Shown in pieces: positions 35,411-43,034 of a stretch of 64,000 nt of DNA. The number at the start of each line of letters is the position of its first letter. Positions within the stretch are counted from its first letter, which is position 1. The stretch is taken from NCBI GenBank assembly GCA_951813015.1, contig CATOTG010000008.1:310001-374000 (forward strand). The letters run 5' to 3'. The position numbers were made by a program, and so were the translations under genes. The notes beneath the pieces are model-generated. The model was not told where the DNA came from and did no database searches. It was given only the letters and a program-made list of their open reading frames with translations. This stretch comes from an uncultured Thermoanaerobaculia bacterium (lineage in GTDB: Bacteria; Acidobacteriota; Thermoanaerobaculia; Multivoradales; Multivoraceae).

Positions 35411-38400
35411 TCAGGCCTGAACTTCAGCCCGGGACCGCTGCATCGCCGGAGCTGCCTGCGGGAGGTGGACGCCGGCTCTCCGGGCCGCCTTCCGCCGGCC
35501 GCGAATCGCCCGCCGCCGTTCGCGGCCGCGTTCGACCAGCAGGTAGAGCGAGGGCACGAAGACCAGCGTGATCAGGGTCGAGGCGAGTAGCCCGCCGACG
35601 ACGACACGGGCCAGAGGCGCCTGCAGCTCGGAGCCCTCGCCGATTCCCAGCGTCAGCGGCAGCAGGCCGAGAGCGGTGGTCAGCGTCGTCATCAGGATCG
35701 GCCGCAGGCGCCGCCTGGCGCCGCGGATCAGCGCCTCGTGCAGGGTGCAGCCGACGTCACGGCGCATCCGGTTCACGTTGTCCACCAGCACGATCGCGTT
35801 GTTGACCACGATGCCGACCAGGACGACGAGGCCGAGGAAGGAGTTCATGTTCAGGGTGGTGCCGGTGACCGCCAGGGTCAGGAGCACGCCCAGCAGTGAG
35901 AACGGCACCGCGGTCATGATGACCAGTGGCTGGACCAGGGACTCGAACTGGACCGCCATCACGGTGTAGACGAGGAAGACCGCGAGCAGCACGCCGATCA
36001 GCAGCTCGACGAAGACCTGGCGCTGCTCTTCCAGCTCGCCGCCCATGTCGACCGAGAAGCCGTAGGGCGTCTCGACCCGCGCCAGGGCAGCCTCGACGTC
36101 GCTCGCCACGTCGCTGAACCGTCGGCCATCGATGCCGGCGAGGACCTGCATGAAGCGTTCCTGGTTCTCGCGGTTGATCGACAGGGGCCCCTCGCCGGGA
36201 TGGATGCTGGCGATCGAACCCAGGGGCACGATGTCGCCGCGCGGAGTGACGATGGGCAGTTGCGGCAACTGCTCGATGCGCAACCGGTCCTCGGGCTGGA
36301 GCTGGACCCGGATGTCGAACTCGTCGCCCTGGTCGCGGAACTTCGTCGCCACCCGCCCGAGGACGTAGTGCTCGACGGCGTTGGCAACCTGGCTGCCATT
36401 CAGGCCCAGCTCCGCCAGCCGGGCGCGGTCGACCCGCAGCGTTCGTTCGAGCTGCCCTGATTCGCGGTCGAGCCGGGGGTGGACGACGCCGGGGACCGCC
36501 GCCATCGCGTCGATCACGCGCTGGGCGAGCTCGTCGCCCTGGTCCAGGTCGTGGCCGCGGATCTCGACCACCAGGCGGGCGTCCCCTCCGCCGCGCATCA
36601 TGCGCATCATCATGTTGTTGGAGGAGGCGTAGAGCTGGATCCGGGCGGCCGGAACGTCGGCGATCCCGTGGCGGATCGACGCGAGGATCTCATCCTGGCC
36701 GCGGCTGCGCTCGGTCAACGGAGTGAGCATGATCTCCATCGTGCCCTGGTTGGACTGGGCAGGGCGCCACCAGCTCTCGGGACCAGCGGTGGTGATCAGA
36801 CTGTCGAGCTCGCCGGGGCGCAGAGCGCCGCGGACCCGGTCTTCGATCTCCTTCATCGTGCTCGTCGTCGTGTCGAGTGGAGCGCCCACGGGCATTTCGA
36901 CCCGCATGTTGAGCCGGCCCTCGTCGCTCTCGGGCATCAGCTCGAGACCGATCACGGGCACCAGGGCGAAGGAACCGAGCAGGAGCACGACAGCCGTGGC
37001 CATCACCAGGCCGGGCCGTGCAAGGGCCCGCTCGATCAGCCGGCCGTAGGCCATGTCGACCGGGCCGAGCACGGCGACACAGTCGTCGTCGACCTGGCGG
37101 CTCTTCGGGACCTGCCGCAACCAGCGGGCGGCGGCGGCCGGAATCAGCGTGAGGGCGACGAACAGCGCGCACAGCAGGGCGAAGCTGACGGTGATCGCCA
37201 ACTGGTTGAAGAAGATGCCGGCGAAGCCGGAGATGAAGACAACCGGCAGGAAGACGGCCACGGTGGTCAGCGTGCCGGCGGCAATCGCCATCGCCACCTC
37301 GTTGCTGCCGGCGATTGCGGCGGCGGTGGGGCGCTCACCCTCGTGAAGCCGGCGGTAGATGCTCTCGAGCACGACGATCGAGCCGTCGACCAGCATGCCG
37401 ACCCCGAGCGCGATGCCGGCCAGGGAGATCACGTTCAGGGTGAAGCCGTTGAAGTACATCAGGGCGAGCGTTGCCAGCACGGAGATCGGGATGGCGGCGC
37501 CCACGATCAGCGTCGCTCTCAGGTCGCGGAGGAAGAACATCAGGACGAGCACCGCCAGCACGGCGCCGAACATCGCCCCCATCTGGACGTTGTTCACGGC
37601 TTGCCGGATGAACTCGGCGCCGTCCATGAGGACCGAGATCTCGGCGCGGCCGGCGTACTCGCGGTTGATCGCGTCGATCTCGCGCTTCAACCGGTCCACG
37701 ACCTCGACGGTATTCGTGCCGGACTGTTTCATCACGTACATCCGCATGCCTTCGGCGCCGTTGATCCACAGCTCGTTGGTCAGTTCGCGGATGCCGTCGT
37801 CGACCCGTCCGACATCCCGCACCAGGATCGGCCGTCCGTCGCGGATGGCGACGATCGTGTTCTCGATGTCCACCTTGCGCTCGAACTCTCCGATCGCGCG
37901 GATCAGGACCTCGCGGCCGGTTTCCAGCATGTCGCCGGCGGAGACGTTGCGGTTTTCCCGTGACAGGGCGTTGGTGACCTCGCTCGGCGTGATGCCGAGG
38001 GCGGCCATCCGATCGGCGGCGAGCTGAACCTGAATCTCCCGCACGCGACCGCCCTGGACCTCTACCGAGGCGACGCCCTGAAGGCGTTCCAGTCGCCGGC
38101 TGATCGTCTGTTCGGCCAGGTGGCGGACCTGGCGTGCGTCGCCTTCGCCGGCAAGGCCCAGAAAGACGACCGGCATGTCCGAAAGGTTGAACTTGAACAG
38201 GGTCGGTTCCGAGGCGTCTTCCGGCAGCATTCCGCGCACGAAGTCGAGTTGCTCGCGGATGTCGTTGACGACCTCGTTCAAGTCGACGCCCCAGTCGAAC
38301 TGGGCTTGAATGCTGCTCATGCCCTCCGCGGACATCGAGGTCAACTTGTCGAGACCGGTCACGGTGGAGAGGGCCTGCTCGATCGGCCGCGTGATCAGGG

Positions 38401-38581
38401 TTTCCATCTCCTCGGGCGCCACCCCTTCGTAGGTCGTGGAGATCGAGATCCGCGGCATGTCGACTTCGGGCATCAGGTCCACGGCAAGCTGGCGGACGGC
38501 GACGAGGCCGAGCACGGCGACGCACACGTAGAGCATGCCGACGCCGACCGGACGGTTGGCGGAGAGACGGGGGAGGTTCAT
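35411..38581 (-). CDS. RND efflux transporter permease (HAE1-like)
   Basis: Inner-membrane pump subunit of 1056 residues that uses the proton gradient to expel drugs, lipids or metals through an adaptor. Twelve helices with two large periplasmic loops are evident, starting MNLPRLSANRPVGVGML. In TM4 the usual D-D pair is reduced to a single Asp (GMLVDGSIVVLE). In TM10 the Lys of AcrB is replaced by Asn (VVNNAIVLVDN). Both changes are known in the broad HAE1 group and point away from a classic AcrB. The C-terminus is Arg-rich. It follows the adaptor after nine bases. No TolC-like outer-membrane gene is in the window. Confidence 0.92.
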   Translation of the reverse strand: MNLPRLSANRPVGVGMLYVCVAVLGLVAVRQLAVDLMPEVDMPRISISTTYEGVAPEEMETLITRPIEQALSTVTGLDKLTSMSAEGMSSIQAQFDWGVDLNEVVNDIREQLDFVRGMLPEDASEPTLFKFNLSDMPVVFLGLAGEGDARQVRHLAEQTISRRLERLQGVASVEVQGGRVREIQVQLAADRMAALGITPSEVTNALSRENRNVSAGDMLETGREVLIRAIGEFERKVDIENTIVAIRDGRPILVRDVGRVDDGIRELTNELWINGAEGMRMYVMKQSGTNTVEVVDRLKREIDAINREYAGRAEISVLMDGAEFIRQAVNNVQMGAMFGAVLAVLVLMFFLRDLRATLIVGAAIPISVLATLALMYFNGFTLNVISLAGIALGVGMLVDGSIVVLESIYRRLHEGERPTAAAIAGSNEVAMAIAAGTLTTVAVFLPVVFISGFAGIFFNQLAITVSFALLCALFVALTLIPAAAARWLRQVPKSRQVDDDCVAVLGPVDMAYGRLIERALARPGLVMATAVVLLLGSFALVPVIGLELMPESDEGRLNMRVEMPVGAPLDTTTSTMKEIEDRVRGALRPGELDSLITTAGPESWWRPAQSNQGTMEIMLTPLTERSRGQDEILASIRHGIADVPAARIQLYASSNNMMMRMMRGGGDARLVVEIRGHDLDQGDELAQRVIDAMAAVPGVVHPRLDRESGQLERTLRVDRARLAELGLNGSQVANAVEHYVLGRVATKFRDQGDEFDIRVQLQPEDRLRIEQLPQLPIVTPRGDIVPLGSIASIHPGEGPLSINRENQERFMQVLAGIDGRRFSDVASDVEAALARVETPYGFSVDMGGELEEQRQVFVELLIGVLLAVFLVYTVMAVQFESLVQPLVIMTAVPFSLLGVLLTLAVTGTTLNMNSFLGLVVLVGIVVNNAIVLVDNVNRMRRDVGCTLHEALIRGARRRLRPILMTTLTTALGLLPLTLGIGEGSELQAPLARVVVGGLLASTLITLVFVPSLYLLVERGRERRRAIRGRRKAARRAGVHLPQAAPAMQRSRAEVQA

Positions 38582-38590
38582 CGGCCGCTC

Positions 38591-39964
38591 CTAGGGTCCT
38601 GCTGCGCCAGCCGGGGATGCCCCGCCCGGCTCGTTGACCGCGTTGACCACTCGCACCGGCGCGCCGTTGCCGAGCTGGTCGTGTCCCAGGGTCAGCACGA
38701 GCTCGCCGGCTGCCAGTTGGCCGTCGACGGCGCTGAAGTCGCCGGAACGCCCGGCGACGGTCACCGTCCTCCACTCGGCCAGGCCGTCGACCGGCACCAG
38801 AACGCCAACCGAGCGGGCGCCGTCCATCGCCACCCGCTCCAGCAGGGCGGCGCCCGGGACGATCAGCGCGTTGTCGAGATCGCGCAGGCTCACGGATACG
38901 TCCGCGTACATGCCGGGCCGCAGCAACTCGTCATTCTCGACAAGTTCGCCCTCGACCAGGACGGTGCGATCGTTGCGGCGTACCTCGCCGGCGACCCGGC
39001 GTACGGCGCCGGAGAAGGTCTGCTCGCCCGTGGCCTCGGTGGAAACGTCGAATGCCGCGCCGGCCCTGACCGAGGCCAGGTCCCGTTCCGGCACGCGGAA
39101 CTGGACCATGAGCGGCGCCTCCTCGACCAGTCGCAGAACCGGCGTGCCGGGCTGGACCAGGGCGCCGCGGTCGAGATAGCGGTCGGCGACGACGGCGTTG
39201 AACGGGGCCCGGATCCGTGTGTTCGCGAATGCCTCCGCGAGTTGGGCCTCGCGCGCCGCGGACTGCCGAACCTGGGCTTCGGAGGCGGCGAGGTTCGCCC
39301 TCGCCGTGGCGTACCGGGAGGTCTCCTGCTGTTGCTCCTGCTCCGACAGCAGGCTCTGCTCGTAGAGCTCCATCGCCCGCTGGTAGTTCGCCTCGACGCC
39401 GACGAGTTCGGCCGCCGCCTTGTCCCGGTTCGCCTCGGCGACGCCGCGTTGACCGCGGGCTTCCTGCAACTGGTTCTTGAGGTCGATATCCCCGATCACG
39501 GCGAGAACGGCGCCGACCGCCACCCGCTGGCCGATTCGTGCCGGCACGTCGACCAGCAGTCCGGAGACCTGAGGCGCGATGTCGGCGACCTCGCCGACGA
39601 GTTCACCGGAGTAGGCGGTGCGAACGGAGAGGTTGCCCCTGCGGGCGGCCTCGGCGCGGACAGGCACCGCCTGGGCCAACAGGGCGTCGGCGCCCGGCAT
39701 CGCGGCGCCGGACTGCGGCGGCCGGCCGAACGCGAGGACGGCGGCGGCAGCCAGGACGACGACCGCAGCCGCAATGCCGGCGATCTGTCGACCGCTGATC
39801 CGCCTTGGCGGCTTGACGCCGGCGTTGGAGGCGGCCGGGACGGGGCGCCCGGAGCCGTGGGTGTGCCCTGCCTGAGCGGGCGGGGCGGCCGCCGGTCCGG
39901 CGGTTGGTCGGGAGCGGGGCGGCGCGGGTCCGGCGCCAGCTCCTTCGGGTTGGACTATCGCCAT
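38591..39964 (-). CDS. RND periplasmic adaptor (HlyD/MFP family)
   Basis: A 457-residue membrane-fusion protein joining the pump to an outer-membrane channel. A Pro/Ala-rich cytoplasmic tail of about 55 residues is followed by one helix (QIAGIAAAVVVLAAAAVLAF). The lipoyl halves (ELVGEVADIAPQVSGLLVDV and RIRAPFNAVVADRYLDRGAL) flank a coiled-coil hairpin. A beta-barrel and membrane-proximal domain then follow. ATG 39964 is chosen because upstream codons to 40156 belong to the regulator region in another frame. It lies 46 bases downstream of the regulator gene and nine before the pump, giving an autoregulated operon. Confidence 0.9.
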   Translation of the reverse strand: MAIVQPEGAGAGPAPPRSRPTAGPAAAPPAQAGHTHGSGRPVPAASNAGVKPPRRISGRQIAGIAAAVVVLAAAAVLAFGRPPQSGAAMPGADALLAQAVPVRAEAARRGNLSVRTAYSGELVGEVADIAPQVSGLLVDVPARIGQRVAVGAVLAVIGDIDLKNQLQEARGQRGVAEANRDKAAAELVGVEANYQRAMELYEQSLLSEQEQQQETSRYATARANLAASEAQVRQSAAREAQLAEAFANTRIRAPFNAVVADRYLDRGALVQPGTPVLRLVEEAPLMVQFRVPERDLASVRAGAAFDVSTEATGEQTFSGAVRRVAGEVRRNDRTVLVEGELVENDELLRPGMYADVSVSLRDLDNALIVPGAALLERVAMDGARSVGVLVPVDGLAEWRTVTVAGRSGDFSAVDGQLAAGELVLTLGHDQLGNGAPVRVVNAVNEPGGASPAGAAGP

Positions 39965-40010
39965 GGTTGTCGTTCTCTCAGGTTGTTTCGGGAGAGCCGT
40001 TCGGGGTGGT

Positions 40011-40556
40011 CTACGGGGCGCCGGATCGGGAGTTGCCGCCGGCTTCCTCGATCGCTGCGAGCATGGAGTTGAGGCTGTCGGCGAGGATGGCGTAGAAGCG
40101 GATAAGCCCGTCCAGGCGGTCGCCGACGACGTCGCCGCCGTCGGCGCCGGGAGCAAGCGCCTGCTTCATCTCCTCGGCCATGGCCTGCCGGTCGCGGAAG
40201 CGGTCCGCGACCCGTTGCAGCAGGCCGGGCTGCTCGTTGATCTGGAAGTAGTCGCGGCGGTCGCCCGGGCGGGTGACCCGTTCGATGACGCCCATGTTCT
40301 CCAGCAGACGGGTGTTCGTGCTGATGCTGCCGCGGCTGACGCGAAGACGCTCGGCCAGGTGGTCGAAGCGTTGGGGCCGGGGCGACACGATGAGCAGGCC
40401 GACCAGGCGGCCCGCGATCCGGGGCAGGCGGTCTTCTTCGAGCGCCAGCCCCATGCCCTCGATGAAGCGCTCCTCGGCGGCGTGAAGGGCGTACTCCGCC
40501 GCGGCGGCGGGCTCGGCGGATCGGTCCGGAACGGGAGTCGGTTCGGAGACGGTCAT
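40011..40556 (-). CDS. GbsR/MarR-type transcriptional regulator of the RND operon
   Basis: A 181-residue winged-helix regulator. The DNA-binding part is RLVGLLIVSPRPQRFDHLAERL, then VSRGSISTNTRLLENMGVIERV and the wing TRPGDRRDYFQ. A C-terminal helical dimerisation region follows. It resembles GbsR-like MarR relatives (YvaV/OpcR type). As first gene of the efflux operon it probably represses it and is released by a pump substrate. A near-perfect 22-bp palindrome lies just upstream of its start and covers a TTGACA -35 box. This is strong context for autorepression. Confidence 0.88.
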   Translation of the reverse strand: MTVSEPTPVPDRSAEPAAAAEYALHAAEERFIEGMGLALEEDRLPRIAGRLVGLLIVSPRPQRFDHLAERLRVSRGSISTNTRLLENMGVIERVTRPGDRRDYFQINEQPGLLQRVADRFRDRQAMAEEMKQALAPGADGGDVVGDRLDGLIRFYAILADSLNSMLAAIEEAGGNSRSGAP

Positions 40557-40582
40557 TGGTCAGGGAGTTTGGAACATCCGGT

Positions 40583-40604
40583 TTGTTTTGTCAAGACTGA
40601 ACAA
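40583..40604. promoter_or_regulatory. palindromic operator overlapping the -35 of the efflux operon
   Basis: The palindrome TTGTTnnGTCnnGACnnAACAA lies 27 bases upstream of the regulator start, with 16 of 22 positions symmetric. On the minus strand the -35 TTGACA (40589-40594) lies inside it. A 17-base spacer leads to CAAACT as a poor -10. It is the obvious candidate site for the adjacent GbsR/MarR-type regulator. It also sits upstream of the divergent TMEM220-like gene. Confidence 0.7.
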
Positions 40605-40755
40605 GGTGAACGGCATGAACAAAGACCTCTTCGCTGAAAGCGGGCGCCGGTCGTCGGTCACGGCGCCGCCGGCTTCGGACACGACGATCCTGAACGGCCC
40701 CGCGGCGGCGGTCCCGGTCGGCGTACACGCGGGGCGGGGCGCTAGGCTTGCGACG

Positions 40756-41163
40756 ATGCGGTCCTCAGGTCCTCGCTCGAGCGCCGGCCTCGTGCCTCTG
40801 CTTCTGGGTCTGGGCATGCTGGTCTTTGCCCTGTTGCAGCTCAACGACCCGGATCCCCTGATCTGGGTGAGCTACTACGCGGCAATCGCCTGCGCCTGTA
40901 CGGTCGCCGCCTACCGGCCGCTTCCCACGGTCGCGTTCCTGGGCCTGGCGGCCGTGACCGCGGCCGGCGCGGTGCTTGCCCTGCCGGGCTTTGCCGACTG
41001 GATTCTGAACCGCCCGACGAGCGATCTCTGGGCGCCGATGTCGGCGGACCGGATGTACATCGAGCACAGCCGGGAACTGTTGGGACTCGTCGTGGCGGGG
41101 GCGTGCCTGGTCGTTTCGCACCGGCTCTCGCGGCAGCGGGGCCAGGAATCCAGGCGGCAGTGA
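40756..41163 (+). CDS. TMEM220-like small membrane protein
   Basis: A 135-residue protein with about four helices: LVPLLLGLGMLVFALLQL, WVSYYAAIACACTVAAY, VAFLGLAAVTAAGAVLAL and LLGLVVAGACLVVSH. QLNDPDPLIW after the first helix and an EHSRELLGL segment before the last are typical of the TMEM220 family (unknown function). ATG 40756 starts just before the first helix. ATG 40615, with AAGGTG seven bases before, would add 47 residues that look non-coding. It is divergent from the efflux regulator and shares the palindrome region. A 69-bp repeat array follows it. Confidence 0.7.
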   Translation: MRSSGPRSSAGLVPLLLGLGMLVFALLQLNDPDPLIWVSYYAAIACACTVAAYRPLPTVAFLGLAAVTAAGAVLALPGFADWILNRPTSDLWAPMSADRMYIEHSRELLGLVVAGACLVVSHRLSRQRGQESRRQ

Positions 41164-41221
41164 CCGCGGTTCGGCGGGCCCCTGCCCGGGGACCGTCACT
41201 TTGCGCCGGATGCCGGCCGGA

Positions 41222-41635
41222 ACCCGGGTGGCGCGCCCCGCGTCCACCCGCGAACCAGTCCGTTCGCCCGTCAGCGGGCGCACGGATGAAACCCGGGTGG
41301 CGCGCCCCGCGTCCACCCGCGAACCAGTCCGTTCGCCCGTCAGCGGGCGCACGGATGAAACCCGGGTGGCGCGCCCCGCGTCCACCCGCGAACCAGTCCG
41401 TTCGCCCGTCAGCGGGCGCACGGATGAAACCCGGGTGGCGCGCCCCGCGTCTACCCGCGAACCAGTCCGTTCGCCCGTCAGCGGGCGCACGGATGAAACC
41501 CGGGTGGCGCGCCCCGCGTCTACCCGCGAACCAGTCCGTTCGCCCGTCAGCGGGCGCGCGGATGAAACCCGGGTGGCGCGCCCCGCGTCTACCCGCGAAC
41601 CAGTCCGTTCGCCCGTCAGCGGGCGCACGGATGGC
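41222..41635. repeat. six tandem copies of a 69-bp hairpin-forming unit
   Basis: Six near-identical units start at 41222, 41291, 41360, 41429, 41498 and 41567. Copies 1-3 have GTCCACCC where copies 4-6 have GTCTACCC, and copy 5 has one further change. Each unit contains two hairpins. One pairs GGGTGGCGCG with CGCGTCCACCC around a CCC loop with a one-base bulge. The other pairs CCGTTCGCCCG with CGGGCGCACGG around TCAG with one mismatch. The length is a multiple of three, so open frames run through on both strands. No spacers, so not CRISPR. Confidence 0.95.
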
Positions 41636-41651
41636 AGGCCGGCTCACCCGG
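41617..41651. repeat. left copy of a 35-bp direct repeat flanking the copper-monooxygenase-like gene
   Basis: This is the end of the 69-bp array, starting CAGCGGGCGCACGGATGGC and continuing GGCCGGC. It matches 42991-43026 with two or three mismatches. The two copies enclose the frameshifted gene at 41675-42975. Confidence 0.8.
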
Positions 41652-41674
41652 TGTTCGCGCTCCCGGCGCCGGGG

Positions 41675-42975
41675 CTACTCCTCCGGCGCGGCGGCGCTCA
41701 TCATGAAGCCGCCCATCATCATCTCGTCGTCGAGGGCTGGCCGAAGCGCACGGTGCGGTCCGAGTGAAACCGTAGCGGGCCCCCTTCTCGGCGGAGTGTC
41801 GTACCAGGCGGTGTACTCGACCCGTGTGCCCTTCGGATGCGCTTCAACTCGTCGGTAGTAGTAGACGGTCTGCCAGGAGAAGTCGAACTGCGGCACGTCG
41901 AGGAGGACCTCCGTCGTGCCGTTGGGGTAGAAGGCTTCGAAGCGCGCCGCCTTGCCGCGCATGTGCATGTGCGGCATCAGGGCGATGATGTCCGTGTCGT
42001 GGCGGGCGACGGTGGAGTAGGGGCCGACCTGGTGGTTGCCGTCGTTCGGCGGGATCGCGAAGGTGAAGTTCATGATCGGCCGGAGGCCGGAGCCGAGCGA
42101 ACGTTCGACGGGCTCGTCGGCGAAACGAAGCCGATAGACGACTGGTCCCACACCCCGGTGCCGTCGCCGGCTTCCTTGTGGTAGTGGATGTCGAAGGTCA
42201 CCCGCGAGCCCTTCCTGAGAAGGAAACCGTACCCCTCCGGGTAGCGATTCGCGTCGCTGCCGGAGGAGACGCCGCCCATGTAGCTGCCGGCGTTGTCCGG
42301 CGACGGGGCGATCTGATCCTGGTTCGGGAACTCGGGCGGCGGCGGCAGCTCGCCGTTCTCGTCCGGCGGCAGCAGGTGGAGGTTGAAGTGGTGGATGATG
42401 TCGCTGTCCGGCTTGCACTGGAAGGCGACGACCCAGCGGTCCTCCGGCAGATCCTCTTCGGTCAGGACGTAGGAGAAGGCCGCGTAGAGGTCGTTCACGT
42501 CGTCCTCGACGAAGTAGGGCTCGGGCATCGTGACGACCAGGTCGGGTTCGCCGACCACCCAGCCGCCGGTGACCGGAAACTCGCGCGGCGGCGGAGCGTC
42601 CGCGAGGTCGCCGGCGGCGGCGCCGGTTCCGGCCCAGTTCACCAGGGTTTCGATCTCGGCCGCGCTGAGCACGCGTTCGTTGGCGAAGGTGCCGTTGTGC
42701 CGGGGGTCCGCGTCCCAGGGCGGCATCTGGCGGGCGGCGACCGTGCGGGCGATCGACTTCGCCCAGGGTCGCACGTCGGCATAGCTGGTCAGCGCCATCG
42801 GCGCGCGCATGCCGCCGTAGTTCGCGCCCGCCGGCCGGTGGCAGTCCTGGCAGTGCATCTGGAGCACGGGCAGCACGTCCGCGTAGAAGGTCGGCGCATC
42901 TCGGTCGGCCGCTGTGGCCGGCGCGGCGAGGAGGGCGAGAACGAGCAGTGGACGCGGCAAGGTCGAGGGCTTCAT
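41675..42975 (-). pseudogene. frameshifted copper type II monooxygenase-like protein with N-terminal haem c motif
   Basis: An exported protein (signal MKPSTLPRPLLVLALLAAP) with an N-terminal cytochrome-type segment (MHCQDCH, then RQMPPWDAD). A domain like the C-terminal half of copper type II, ascorbate-dependent monooxygenases follows. It carries IIHHFNLH, then HYHKEAGDG, LMPHMHMRGKAARFE and DEMMMGGFM, with the His/Met copper ligands. The reading frame is lost at about 42132 (IGF then RFADEP in another frame). It is lost again three times between about 41800 and 41740. Each break is repaired by restoring one base, usually in a CC or AA pair. I infer one original gene. Whether the changes are decay or consensus error is open. 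Confidence 0.78.
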
Positions 42976-42990
42976 GGCGCGAGAGAGTAC

Positions 42991-43026
42991 CAGCGGGCGC
43001 ACGGATGGCCGGCCGGCGCACCCAGG
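42991..43026. repeat. right copy of the 35-bp direct repeat
   Basis: This copy begins CAGCGGGCGCACGGATGGC and lies between the copper-monooxygenase-like gene and smc. It is a partial unit of the 69-bp family, including the right arm of its second hairpin. It shows that the family is dispersed and not only in the array. Confidence 0.8.
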
Positions 43027-43034
43027 TCCGGCGG

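Noticed and set aside
41222..41635. CRISPR array
   Set aside because: The units are directly tandem with no unique spacers, are 69 bp long, and no cas genes are present.
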